Positions 24,548 to 32,705 of a stretch of DNA of 40,432 nt are shown here, in pieces. The translations under genes were made by a program, and so were the position numbers. Each line of letters begins with the position of its first letter. Position 1 is the first letter of the stretch. A model generated the notes under the pieces. That model searched no databases. It was not told the DNA's origin and worked only from the letters and a program-made list of their open reading frames with translations. Origin of the DNA: Rubrobacter sp. (GTDB taxonomy: Bacteria > Actinomycetota > Rubrobacteria > Rubrobacterales > Rubrobacteraceae); the NCBI GenBank assembly GCA_016781725.1, contig JADDPU010000279.1, positions 10,236-50,667 of the forward strand, written 5' to 3'.

Positions 24548-25531
24548 TTAGGCGAAGATCTCACCCCGGGGCAGGAAGAGCCGCCTGTAGGTCGCCAGGG
24601 CGTAGCGGTCGGTCATGCCCGCCACGAAGTCCACGGTCTCGGTGATGGGATCCCGGTCGCTCGCCGCCCGCTCCTCGGGACGCTCGAGGTAGTACTCGAA
24701 GAGCGCCGCGACTACACCCGACGCCTTCCGAGTCTCAAGCGAACTCGAATCGTGGTACACGTTGCGAAAGAGCCACGCCCTGAGCTCCATGAGCGCCTCG
24801 TAAACCTCGTCGGAGAGGGATATCTCACCCTTTCTCTCGGAGGTAGAGATCATGTCCCGAACCAGCGTGTCTATCCTCACGCTCATCTTCTCACCAAGCA
24901 CGGAGAGCGGACCTGTGGGTAGGTCCTCCCGGGCGATGATCCCGGCCCGCAGCGCATCATCCACGTCGTGGTTCACGTAGGCTATCCGGTCGGCGACGCG
25001 CACGATCTCCCCCTCGCGCGTCGAAGGATAACCCTGTCCTGTATGGTTACGTATCCCATCTCTAACCTCGAACGTTAGATTTAGTCCTTCTCCTCCTCGC
25101 TCCAGGTGGTCTACTACGCGCAGGGAGTGCTCGTTGTGGCGGAAGACGCGTCCGTGGGCGGCGAGGACGCGGGAGAGGGCTTCCTCGCCGGTATGGCCGA
25201 AGGGGGTGTGGCCGAGGTCGTGGCCGAGGGCTATGGCCTCGGCGAGGTCTTCGTTGAGGTCGAGGGCGCGGGCTATCGTACGGGAGATTTGCATCATCTC
25301 CAGGGTGTGCGTAAGGCGGGTGCGGAAGTGGTCGCCGTCGGGGGCTATGAAGACCTGGGTCTTGTGCATGAGGCGCCGGAAAGCCTTCGCGTGGATTATG
25401 CGGTCCCGATCGCGCTGGAAATCATTTCTTACCCCGTCTGACGGTTCGGGCCTCGGGCGTCCGGCGCTCTGCTCGACGGCCCAGGGAGCCGGTCTCAGGC
25501 GTGAGGTCTGGCCGTGCCCCGGGTCGCTCAT
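24548..25531 (-). CDS. dgt: Deoxyguanosinetriphosphate triphosphohydrolase-like HD protein
   Basis: The 327-residue protein begins with a Pro/Arg-rich lead, then DRDRIIHAKAFRRLMHKTQVF and the HD-domain residues: RTRLTHTLE (His), LGHDLGHTPFGHTGE (His-Asp), HNEHSLRVV and VADRIAYVNHDVDDA. dGTPase-like enzymes hydrolyse dNTPs to nucleoside and tripolyphosphate and help set dNTP pools. The short form without a C-terminal extension matches the dgt type usually found beside dnaG in Gram-positives. The ATG at 25529-25531 overlaps the recO TGA. Substrate preference cannot be read from sequence. Confidence 0.92.
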   Translation of the reverse strand: MSDPGHGQTSRLRPAPWAVEQSAGRPRPEPSDGVRNDFQRDRDRIIHAKAFRRLMHKTQVFIAPDGDHFRTRLTHTLEMMQISRTIARALDLNEDLAEAIALGHDLGHTPFGHTGEEALSRVLAAHGRVFRHNEHSLRVVDHLERGGEGLNLTFEVRDGIRNHTGQGYPSTREGEIVRVADRIAYVNHDVDDALRAGIIAREDLPTGPLSVLGEKMSVRIDTLVRDMISTSERKGEISLSDEVYEALMELRAWLFRNVYHDSSSLETRKASGVVAALFEYYLERPEERAASDRDPITETVDFVAGMTDRYALATYRRLFLPRGEIFA

Positions 25532-26283
25532 GCTGGGCGCCGGGTGGTGGCGGTGAGGCGGGGGCCCGAGAGCGTGGTCCCGGGAGCGTGGGCTAAGACG
25601 TGTGAGCGGACGACGCGCAGTACGCTCTCCCCGAGACCGCTCTGCGTGGGCGCGTCCCTGATGGGACCCTCGATCAAAGCTCTCAGCCGCCCGAGCGTAC
25701 CGGGGGCAAGCGGGAAGGCCTCACCGGTCATCGAGCGGCACTCGGCGCAGAGCACGCCGCCGAGCTGCGGGGCGAAATGCAGCGGCTCGGCCGCGTCCTC
25801 AAGGTCAGTCTCGCAGGCCAGGCATACGTCCAGCTGCGGGGCGTAGCCGGCGAGGATGGAGAGCTTCAGGCCGAGGGCCGCCTCGATGGCCTGGAAGCCC
25901 GACTCTGCCCCTTCGAGCGCGTCGAGGCCTTTATAGAGCAGGTTGAAGACGCGGCGGTCGGCCTCGTCGCCGCCCGAGAGGGCGCGCACGCTCCCTACCA
26001 TGCCGGCGGCGGCCTCGAAGCGGGCCAGGTCCTCGCGGATGCCGTGAAAGCTCCGCAGCGTCTCCGCCTGGGTCAGGGTGTCCAGCGTGCGGCCCCGGTA
26101 GGCTACGAAGTCCACGCAGGAGAGCGGCTCGAGGCGGGCGCCGAAGCGGGACTTGGTGCGGCGGATACCCTTGACGATCGCCGAGACGAGCCCGGCGTCG
26201 CGGGTGTAGAGGTCGAGGATGCGATCCGCCTCGCCGTAGCGGATCGAGCGGAGCACGATCCCCTTACTCTTGTAGACCGCCAC
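25528..26283 (-). CDS. recO: DNA repair protein RecO
   Basis: The 251-residue protein has the RecO layout. An N-terminal OB fold (YKSKGIVLRSIRYGEADRILDLYTRDAGL) is followed by a helical domain and a zinc motif, CLACETD ... LCAEC. RecO loads RecA onto SSB-coated DNA during recombination repair. The GTG start overlaps the end of deoC by 20 bases and the stop overlaps dgt, so it is in the same transcript. Length and motifs are normal. Confidence 0.93.
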   Translation of the reverse strand: MAVYKSKGIVLRSIRYGEADRILDLYTRDAGLVSAIVKGIRRTKSRFGARLEPLSCVDFVAYRGRTLDTLTQAETLRSFHGIREDLARFEAAAGMVGSVRALSGGDEADRRVFNLLYKGLDALEGAESGFQAIEAALGLKLSILAGYAPQLDVCLACETDLEDAAEPLHFAPQLGGVLCAECRSMTGEAFPLAPGTLGRLRALIEGPIRDAPTQSGLGESVLRVVRSHVLAHAPGTTLSGPRLTATTRRPA

Positions 26284-26971
26284 CCTCGGCCTCCTCCATC
26301 ACGGCGACGCTGGCGCTCATGCCGAGCCGCGAGGCGCCTGCGTTCAAGATGTCCAGGGCCTCCTCCAGCGTGCGGATGCCCCCCGAGGCCTTTACTGCCA
26401 GACCCTCGGGCGCCTCCTCCCTGAGCAGGGCCACGTCCTCAGGTGTGGCGCCGCCCGGGCCGAAGCCTGTCGAGGTCTTCACGAAGTCCGCGCCGCTGGA
26501 GGCGACGATCTGGGTCGCCAGCCGCTTCATCTTGTCCGACAGGTAAGCCGTCTCGATGATCACCTTCACCACCACGTCGTTGAGGCCGTTGTTCATGGCG
26601 ACGACGCTAACCTCCTGGGTGAGGCTCGCGAGCTCGTCGGCGACGTAGTCGAAATCCCCTGAAAGGAACCTGGAGATGTTCATGACCACGTCCAGCTCCG
26701 AGGCCCCCCTGGTAACCGCCTCCCTGACCGCCGAGAGCTTCACGGTCGTGGCGTCCGACCCGAAGGGAAAAGAGACCACGGTCGCCACCTTTACGTCGGC
26801 CCCGCGGAGCTCCTTTGCGGCCAGCGGCACGTAGCACGGGGGGATGCACACCGCGGCGAAGTGGTGGCGGGCCGCCTCCTCGCACAAGCGCACGATCTCC
26901 TGCCTCTTGGCGTCAGGCTTCAGAAGGGTGTGGTCCACCGTCTTCGCGAACTCCCGCACCCTCATCGCCAA
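26264..26971 (-). CDS. deoC: Deoxyribose-phosphate aldolase
   Basis: The protein of about 235 residues is a class I aldolase TIM barrel. It has VDHTLLKPDA at the N-terminus, the Schiff-base lysine in DFVKTSTGFGPGGAT, and AVKASGGIRTLEEAL near the end. It cleaves deoxyribose 5-phosphate to glyceraldehyde 3-phosphate and acetaldehyde, in nucleoside salvage. With cdd two genes upstream, it forms a small pyrimidine-nucleoside salvage pair within the operon. Start choices are TTG 26977, TTG 26971 and ATG 26965. I list 26971 because AGGAG lies seven bases before it. A TATAAT (27008-27013) at the era stop could be an internal promoter. Confidence 0.93.
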   Translation of the reverse strand: MAMRVREFAKTVDHTLLKPDAKRQEIVRLCEEAARHHFAAVCIPPCYVPLAAKELRGADVKVATVVSFPFGSDATTVKLSAVREAVTRGASELDVVMNISRFLSGDFDYVADELASLTQEVSVVAMNNGLNDVVVKVIIETAYLSDKMKRLATQIVASSGADFVKTSTGFGPGGATPEDVALLREEAPEGLAVKASGGIRTLEEALDILNAGASRLGMSASVAVMEEAEGGGLQE

Positions 26972-27008
26972 CGCCAAGCTCCTCTCTCGACTCCTGAACG
27001 TAAGGTGA

Positions 27009-27932
27009 TTATAAACCCAACCGCTCGAGGAACTTCTTGTCGCTCCTCCATCCCGGGCTAACCTTTACCTTAAGATCGAGGTAGATGCGGGTGCCGAGCA
27101 GGCGTTCCACGTCGCGGCGGGCCTCGGTGCCGATCTGCTTTATGGTCTTGCCACCTTTGCCGAGCACGATCATGCGCTGGGTTGCGCGTTCGACGTGGAT
27201 TACCGCGTAGACAACCGTCACGCTCTCCTTGCGCTCTACGTCCTCGATCTCGACGGCCACTGCGTGCGGCACCTCCTCGCGCAGCACGTTCAGCGCCTTC
27301 TCGCGCACGTACTCGCCGAGGATCAGGGACTCAGGGTAGTCGGTGATCGTCCCCTCCGGGAAGTAGCGCGGACCCTTGGGCAACAGCCCGACCACCGACT
27401 CGAGCAAGGGCTCGACGTTGGTTCCGTCCGTAGCGCTGATCGGGAAGATCTCGCGCCAGTCTCCAAGGGCGGCCACCGCCTCGGCTATGGGCAGGGCCTG
27501 CGCGCGGTTGTGGAGGAGGTCGATCTTGTTGATGCCGACGATGGCCGGCGTGCCGGACTCCGCCACGAGGCGGGCGACGTAGCGGTCGCCGGTGCCGACC
27601 TCCCCGGCCGCCTGCGGCGCGTCGAGCAGGAACAGGATGGTGTCTGACTCGGAGAGGCTGTCCAGGACCTGCTCCTGCATCCTGGCGCGCAAAGTGTCGC
27701 GGGGTTTCTGGGAGCCCGGGGTGTCCACGAAAATCGCCTGGTAGCCAGGCCCGTTGCGCACGCCCCGGATCGGGCCGCGGGTAGTCTGCGGACGGGGGGA
27801 GGTGATCGAGACCTTCTGCCCCACCAGCCGGTTGACGAGCGTGCTCTTCCCCACGTTCGGCCGCCCCACCACGGCGACGAAGCCGCTCTTGAGGCCGTTC
27901 GTCTCCGCGCCGACTATCAGGTCGCCTTTCAC
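27009..27932 (-). CDS. era: Ribosome-assembly GTPase Era
   Basis: The 307-residue protein has the GTPase motifs VVGRPNVGKST (G1), QTTR (G2), FVDTPG (G3) and GINKIDLL (G4). It ends in a KH RNA-binding domain with the family motif VIHVERATQRMIVLGKGGKTIK. Era binds the 3' end of 16S rRNA and checks small-subunit maturation. The GTG start overlaps the cdd TGA (GTGA). It is encoded three genes from ybeY, its known functional partner in 16S rRNA processing. Confidence 0.96.
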   Translation of the reverse strand: MKGDLIVGAETNGLKSGFVAVVGRPNVGKSTLVNRLVGQKVSITSPRPQTTRGPIRGVRNGPGYQAIFVDTPGSQKPRDTLRARMQEQVLDSLSESDTILFLLDAPQAAGEVGTGDRYVARLVAESGTPAIVGINKIDLLHNRAQALPIAEAVAALGDWREIFPISATDGTNVEPLLESVVGLLPKGPRYFPEGTITDYPESLILGEYVREKALNVLREEVPHAVAVEIEDVERKESVTVVYAVIHVERATQRMIVLGKGGKTIKQIGTEARRDVERLLGTRIYLDLKVKVSPGWRSDKKFLERLGL

Positions 27933-28333
27933 AGGTGCTCCGGCCCAAACGAGTTCGGCAGGATCTCCTCGAAGGGGTAGCGGCGCAACCCCGCCCCGTC
28001 TTCTACGACCACCTCCTTGCAGCCGAACTCGCGAAGGAACTGACGGCAGGCCCCGCAGGGAAAGCAGGGTGCCGCGTTCGGGCTGAAGACGGCTACCAGC
28101 TCTATCTGCCGGTCCTCGGGGTCGGCCGCGGCCATCGTGGTCGCGGCGTTGCGCTCGGCGCAGATGGAGAGCCCGTAGGAGGCGTTCTCGACGTTGCAGC
28201 CCGTGTGGACGGCTCCCCCTGAGGTCAGGATGGCGGCGCCGACCAGAAAATCGCTGTAGGGTGCGTAGGCCCGCTCGGAGGCAGCGCGGGCGGCGCTCAT
28301 CACGGTTTCGAGGTCCAAGTCTTCTCCCCTCAC
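27929..28333 (-). CDS. cdd: Cytidine deaminase
   Basis: The 134-residue protein has the tetrameric cytidine deaminase motifs: YAPYSDFLVGAAI, NVENASYGLSICAERNA (CAE zinc/catalytic site) and PCFPCGACRQFL (PCxxC zinc ligands). It converts cytidine and deoxycytidine to uridine forms in salvage. The GTG start overlaps the dgkA-type gene by 4 bases, and the stop overlaps era. Position between dgkA and era is typical of Gram-positive bacteria. Confidence 0.95.
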   Translation of the reverse strand: MRGEDLDLETVMSAARAASERAYAPYSDFLVGAAILTSGGAVHTGCNVENASYGLSICAERNAATTMAAADPEDRQIELVAVFSPNAAPCFPCGACRQFLREFGCKEVVVEDGAGLRRYPFEEILPNSFGPEHL

Positions 28334-29073
28334 AGTAGCTGGAAGGCCGCCGTGGCCACGAGGACCCCGATCACTGCCCCCATCGCGACCTGGTAGACGC
28401 TGTGAATGCCGCTCTCGACCCGGCTCTGGCAGACCAGCAGGGCCATGAGCAGCGAGATCACCGAAACGAGACCGGCGTAGCGCCCGGCCCCGCCGTCCAG
28501 GGCTATGAAGCTGGCGGCGACCCAGGCGGCGAAAGCTACAGCCGCGTGTCCCGATGGCATCCCCCCGGCGACGACGCTGGGAGAGCGCGTGACCGCCTTG
28601 CCGAAGAGCACTATCAAGACTACCACGCCGAGCGCGACGAGCGTCAGGTGGCCCGGCCAGCGGCGGATGCTCTCGAGGGTCTCGAGGGAGAGTGGGCCCA
28701 GGTTGTCAGCCAGGATCAAGTAGCCCACGAGCACGGCCCCCACGCTCGAGACGAGGACCGCCCCTGCCGATACGTCCTTCGCCAGTTTGGCCAGCGGATG
28801 GTACTCGCGGGTGACCATGTCCACCACGAACTCCATAGCCGTGTTGAACATCTCGGTAACGAAGACCAGGAGTATGGTCAGCACCAGGACCGCGAGCTCG
28901 AGCTTGCTTACCCCCACCAGAAGGCTCGCCACCAGGACCAACACGGCCGCCGCGACGTGAAAGCGCATGTTGCGCTGTGTCCTGACGGCCGAGATCATAC
29001 CGCGATAGGCGTGCTCGAAGCTGCGTCCCACGCCTTGCTGGCCCTTGACGGGCCGCTCAACCTTCTTCGCCAC
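28330..29073 (-). CDS. DgkA-type lipid kinase fused to a PAP2-type phosphatase
   Basis: Two domains are joined in 247 residues. Residues 1-120 are a DgkA-like integral membrane kinase with SFEHAYRGM, the catalytic TEMFNTAMEFVVDMV and HPLAKLAKDVSAGAVL. Gram-positive relatives phosphorylate undecaprenol or diacylglycerol. Residues 135-247 are a PAP2 lipid phosphatase with GGMPSGHAAVAF (motif 2, catalytic His) and SRVESGIHSVYQV (motif 3). The first motif is weak (KAVTRSP instead of KxxxxxxRP), and the usual acid after HxxxD/E is Gln. One protein could thus both make and remove lipid phosphate, perhaps in undecaprenyl-phosphate recycling. That role is inferred. It overlaps ybeY by 17 bases. Confidence 0.88.
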   Translation of the reverse strand: MAKKVERPVKGQQGVGRSFEHAYRGMISAVRTQRNMRFHVAAAVLVLVASLLVGVSKLELAVLVLTILLVFVTEMFNTAMEFVVDMVTREYHPLAKLAKDVSAGAVLVSSVGAVLVGYLILADNLGPLSLETLESIRRWPGHLTLVALGVVVLIVLFGKAVTRSPSVVAGGMPSGHAAVAFAAWVAASFIALDGGAGRYAGLVSVISLLMALLVCQSRVESGIHSVYQVAMGAVIGVLVATAAFQLL

Positions 29074-29491
29074 CCACCTCCCCCATCACTGCCTCCTGGA
29101 CCCTGGCCATCTCGCTACCGTCGAAGTCCTCCCCGTGGTCCATGCCGCCAAGGTGCAGGGCCCCGTGTACCACCAGCTCCTCTATCCCCATCTCGGGGCT
29201 CGCGCACTCGGGGCATACCACCACCTCGCCGACCATCTCCCCGTAAGGCCCGTCTACCTCGAAGCTCAGTACGTCGGTAGGCTCGTCCTTGCCCCTGAAC
29301 CTGGCATTCAAACCCCGGATCGTCTCCGCGTCGACGAGGGCCACGGAGACTTCTCCGACGCGCCCGAGGTCGAGACCCAGGCGGGAGAAGGAGGCGGCGA
29401 AGAGGCGGGCCGCGCGTTCCTCGCCTAGCGAACCCTGGTCCACCTCGTCCAGGACCGCGACGGCGAAGGGCGCGGGAGGCCGGTAGCTCAG
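29057..29491 (-). CDS. ybeY: Endoribonuclease YbeY, probable CTG start
   Basis: YbeY is a metal-dependent RNase for 16S rRNA maturation and ribosome quality control. The protein has the family's VALVDAETIRGLN, DEPTDVLSFEVDG and metal site HGALHLGGMDHGED (H-x3-H-x5-H). A GTG at 29443 would start after the first strand. The frame continues upstream through PFAVAVLDEVDQ, which matches the family's first strand, to a CTG at 29489-29491. That CTG overlaps the pgpH TGA as CTGA and has GAGG seven bases upstream, giving 144 residues. No ATG, GTG or TTG exists between CTG and 29443. The start is inferred; the family is secure. Confidence 0.87.
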   Translation of the reverse strand: MSYRPPAPFAVAVLDEVDQGSLGEERAARLFAASFSRLGLDLGRVGEVSVALVDAETIRGLNARFRGKDEPTDVLSFEVDGPYGEMVGEVVVCPECASPEMGIEELVVHGALHLGGMDHGEDFDGSEMARVQEAVMGEVGGEEG

Positions 29492-31101
29492 CTGACGTCC
29501 TCGCCCGTCGCGCCGACGGCTTTACCGGAGGTCTTGCCGTTTCGGGCCTCCGCCGGCGACGCCTCCGGATACTCGACGCGGGGCCCGAGAAAGCCGATCA
29601 GGGCCTCCCGGATCGCCTCTCCGGACTCGTGGATGTCATGCATGGTGAGCTCGCACTCGTCGAACTGGCCGTCCTGGAGCTTGCGCCTTACGGTATCCGC
29701 GACGACGTCCTCTATGCGCTTGGGCGTCGGCTTGGGCAGGGACTTTACGGTAGCCTCGATGGAGTCGGCGAGCATCATGATACCGGCCTCCTTAGATCTG
29801 GGAAGCCCGCTCGAGTAGCGGAAGTCCGACTCGCTGACCTCCGACGGGTCCATGGCCTTCTCCAGCGCCTTGCGGTAGAAGTACTCGATGCGCGTCGAGC
29901 CGTGGTGCTGGGCGATAATGTCCAGGATCTCCTGCGGCAGCCCCCAGGCTTCGCCTATCTCGAGACCGTCTTTGACGTGGCGCTTTATCACCTTGGCCGA
30001 GAGCGTGGGCGAGAGCGCGGCGTGGGGGTTGATCTGGGCTATCTGGTTCTCGACAAAGTAGGCGGGGTGCTCCATCTTGCCGATGTCGTGGTAGTAGGCC
30101 CCGACCTGGGCGAGCAACGCGTTGGCCCCGATCCTCTCGGCAGCCCTCTCCGCCAGCAACCCTACCTGCATGGAGTGGGAGAAGGTACCGGGGGCGTTGC
30201 GCAAAAGCTTGTCCAGCAGGGGATGGCGCGGGTCGGAGAGCTCGAGCAGCTTCATGGGGGTGAGGATGTTGAAGGCATCCTCGAGCAGCGGCAGCAGCAG
30301 CGTGGCTAGCATCAACGAGAGCAGGCCGTTGCCGAGCCCCAAGACCCCCTGCCACAGAGCGTCCCGGAAATGCCCGCCCCCTACCAGGCCCACCGCAAAG
30401 GTAACTACGCCCATCACGACGGCGACGAACAGGCCGGCCTTCATAAGCCGCTGGCGCGAATCGACCCGCACGGTGGAGTAGATAGCAAAGCCCGAGCCGA
30501 GAAGCAGGGACGCGGTCAGGAGAAAGTCGTTGCCGCTCATGATCCCGACGTTCACGCTGGTGATCACGACCATCAGGAACATCAGCCGGGGCCCTAGCAG
30601 CATCGTCCCGATGATGGAGAGGCCCGCAAGCGGCGTCAGGAACGGGTTGAAAGACAGCTCTATAAAGATCCGGGCGAGCGCCGTGAACATCACGGTCAGG
30701 GAGGCTGCGAGGACGATCCGTATCGCCATGTTGGTTTTGAGGATGCGGCGCCCGAAGCGCTCAAGAAAGTACCAGGCGACACCCATCTCGGCCGCTACCA
30801 CGATACCCACCCCCAACAACACGGTCCAGGGGTTCGGGTCCTGTATCAGGGACTCCAGGCGTTGCAGATCCCCGCTCTCGATGATCCCCTGGGCGACGGT
30901 CCGCTCGATGGGAAGGCGCGTGCCGATGCTTATGAGGGCGGTCAAGGCGAGCCAGGTCAGCGTCGTCAGCGCTATGTACAGCCGGGTTCTGGGCTGTACC
31001 TGGATCCAGGCCCTAAAGCTCTCGAACCAGGTCGGGGAGCGGTGGAGCTCGTCCACCTTCTTTACGAGGGCCTTTTTGCGGATCTGCTTTCCGGTTTTCA
31101 T
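29488..31101 (-). CDS. pgpH: PgpH-like 7TM-HD c-di-AMP phosphodiesterase with reduced ectodomain
   Basis: The 537-residue membrane protein has a basic N-terminus, a first membrane segment (about 42-60), a short external stretch, then a seven-segment core to about residue 285. A cytosolic HD domain follows: GTFSHSMQVGLLAERAA, VGAYYHDIGKMEHP and IIAQHHGSTRIEYFY. PgpH enzymes hydrolyse cyclic di-AMP. Characterised members are about 700 residues, with a ~240-residue external domain after the first segment. Here only about 35 residues separate the first two segments, so that domain is essentially missing. The gene lies between phoH and ybeY, its usual position. Confidence 0.9.
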   Translation of the reverse strand: MKTGKQIRKKALVKKVDELHRSPTWFESFRAWIQVQPRTRLYIALTTLTWLALTALISIGTRLPIERTVAQGIIESGDLQRLESLIQDPNPWTVLLGVGIVVAAEMGVAWYFLERFGRRILKTNMAIRIVLAASLTVMFTALARIFIELSFNPFLTPLAGLSIIGTMLLGPRLMFLMVVITSVNVGIMSGNDFLLTASLLLGSGFAIYSTVRVDSRQRLMKAGLFVAVVMGVVTFAVGLVGGGHFRDALWQGVLGLGNGLLSLMLATLLLPLLEDAFNILTPMKLLELSDPRHPLLDKLLRNAPGTFSHSMQVGLLAERAAERIGANALLAQVGAYYHDIGKMEHPAYFVENQIAQINPHAALSPTLSAKVIKRHVKDGLEIGEAWGLPQEILDIIAQHHGSTRIEYFYRKALEKAMDPSEVSESDFRYSSGLPRSKEAGIMMLADSIEATVKSLPKPTPKRIEDVVADTVRRKLQDGQFDECELTMHDIHESGEAIREALIGFLGPRVEYPEASPAEARNGKTSGKAVGATGEDVS

Positions 31102-31134
31102 GGTCGAACCGGGGCCGGCATCGTGCCCGGCGTC

Positions 31135-32103
31135 CTACCCCTTCTCACCCTCTCCAGCCCCTTCGTAGGCGTCTACTATCCGCATAACGAGGTCGCTCCT
31201 TACGATGTCGTCGCGCCGCAGCCCGACGAAATCCACGCCCTCCACCTCCCTTAGCGCCTTCCTGGCATCCTGAAGACCGCTCAGGTGTCCCTTGGGGAGG
31301 TCGATCTGCGTGATGTCGCCAGTTATCACCATCTTGGACCCGAAGCCCAGGCGCGTCAGGAACATCTTCATCTGCTGCGGGGTGGTGTTCTGCGCCTCAT
31401 CGAGGATGATGAACGCGTCGTTCAAGGTGCGGCCTCTCATGAACGCCAGGGGTGCGATCTCGATTATACCGCGCTCCAGATGCGCCTGAAACTTTGCCGG
31501 GTCCATCATCTCGTAGAGCGCGTCGTAGAGCGGCCTGAAGTACGGGTCTACCTTCGCCATCACGTCCCCAGGCAGGTACCCGAGCGACTCCCCGGCCTCG
31601 ACCGCAGGACGGGTCAGGATGATCCTGGCCACCTCGCCCCTGTTGAGGGCCTCGACTGCCAACGCCACTGCGAGGTAGGTCTTCCCGGTCCCCGCAGGCC
31701 CGATGCCGAAGACTACCTGGTGCTCGCGGATGGCGTCGGTGTAGGCCTTCTGGTTGCGGGTCTTCGGCGCCACCCGTCGTCCCCGGTGCGTGAGGATCAC
31801 GTCGCCGAGCACCTCCCGCCCTCCGCCGCCGTCCGCCATCTTGTACAGGCGCTCGGCGGTCTCTGGCGTGGGGTGGTGCCCCTCCTCGGCGAGACCGACC
31901 AACCCGTCGAAGACGGCCTCAGCCCTCTCGACAGCAACCTCGTTGCCGCGCAGGACGATCTCGTTGCCCCGCACGACGACCTCGCACTCGACGAGTTCCT
32001 CGACCCGCCTCAAGACGGTGTCTCGCTCGCCGAAAACCTCCAAGGTCCGGCCCGGCGGTATGACGAGCTTGACTTCTACCTGGCTGCCCGTTGTCGTGTC
32101 CGT
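31135..32103 (-). CDS. phoH: PhoH-family ATPase, probable ACG start
   Basis: The protein has a small N-terminal domain and a PhoH ATPase domain with Walker A GPAGTGKTYLA, ILTRPAVEAGESLGYLPGD and Walker B FIILDEAQN. Its cellular role is not settled; PhoH/YbeZ is linked to YbeY and RNA metabolism. The first standard start is a TTG at 32043, with no ribosome site. Upstream residues VEVKLVIPPGRTLEVFGERD are clearly family sequence. The only start-like site is AAAGGAG followed after five bases by an ACG (32101-32103), giving 322 residues. No ATG, GTG or TTG lies between. The ACG start is an inference. Confidence 0.85.
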   Translation of the reverse strand, partial: TDTTTGSQVEVKLVIPPGRTLEVFGERDTVLRRVEELVECEVVVRGNEIVLRGNEVAVERAEAVFDGLVGLAEEGHHPTPETAERLYKMADGGGGREVLGDVILTHRGRRVAPKTRNQKAYTDAIREHQVVFGIGPAGTGKTYLAVALAVEALNRGEVARIILTRPAVEAGESLGYLPGDVMAKVDPYFRPLYDALYEMMDPAKFQAHLERGIIEIAPLAFMRGRTLNDAFIILDEAQNTTPQQMKMFLTRLGFGSKMVITGDITQIDLPKGHLSGLQDARKALREVEGVDFVGLRRDDIVRSDLVMRIVDAYEGAGEGEKG

Positions 32104-32125
32104 CTCTACTCCTTTCTTGAACCTT

Positions 32126-32230
32126 CTAGCTATCAGGAGCCCTCGGCCGTCGGCCTCTCCCGGTCACCTTTATCGCAAAGTCCGGCGCTCTCAGGCAGTA
32201 CTTGGCGTTCGCCGTGACGCGCGCCGGCAT
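32126..32230 (-). CDS. Small ORF (34 aa) between yqeY and phoH, unknown
   Basis: This frame reads MPARVTANAKYCLRAPDFAI and continues KVTGRGRRPRAPDS, basic and with a single Cys. The ATG (32228-32230) has AGGAGGGG about five bases upstream, one of the strongest ribosome sites in the window. The frame ends with TAG just before the phoH ribosome site. I recognise no family. It could be a real small basic protein, or a leader ORF coupled to phoH. The position corresponds to where rpsU lies in some Firmicutes, but the sequence is not ribosomal protein S21. Confidence 0.5.
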   Translation of the reverse strand: MPARVTANAKYCLRAPDFAIKVTGRGRRPRAPDS

Positions 32231-32261
32231 CACCCCTCCTGATACCTGTAACTCATAGCCT

Positions 32262-32705
32262 TCATTGCAGCCGCTTTCGCGCCAGCGCGGAGAGCTCGCG
32301 TCCCTCGGCGCGGCCGCCGGAGAGCTCCATGGCCCGCCCCATGACGGCGCCCATATCCTTCATGCCTGTAGCCCCGGTCTCCGCCACCGCCCGGTCGACT
32401 ATCTCCTCGAGCTTTTCCTGCGAGAGAGGCTCCGGCAGGTACGAGCGGACGATCTCGGCCTCCGCCGCCTCGGAGGCGGCCCTCTCCTCCCGGCCGGCCT
32501 TCCTAAACGCCGTCGCGGACTCCTCGCGCTGCTTGAGCTGGCGCCGCAGGATGGTCTGTTCCTCCCGCTCTTCGAGCTGCCTACCCGCCTCTATCTCCCC
32601 GTTCTTGAGCGCGGCCCCGATCATCCGCAAGGCGGCTACGCGGGTCTTGTCCCGCTCCTTCATGGCGGTCTTGGTGTCGCGCCTTATCCTCTCCGACACG
32701 CTCAC
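32262..32705 (-). CDS. yqeY: GatB/YqeY domain protein
   Basis: The 147-residue protein starts SVSERIRRDTKTAMKERDK and contains RVAALRMIGAALKN, IVRSYLPEPLS and GATGMKDMGAVMGRAM, all typical of free-standing YqeY. This domain is also found at the end of GatB, where it binds tRNA. The function of free YqeY is not defined. The GTG at 32703-32705 overlaps the HIT stop (GTGA). A longer frame reading upstream would lie within the HIT gene. Confidence 0.92.
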   Translation of the reverse strand: MSVSERIRRDTKTAMKERDKTRVAALRMIGAALKNGEIEAGRQLEEREEQTILRRQLKQREESATAFRKAGREERAASEAAEAEIVRSYLPEPLSQEKLEEIVDRAVAETGATGMKDMGAVMGRAMELSGGRAEGRELSALARKRLQ

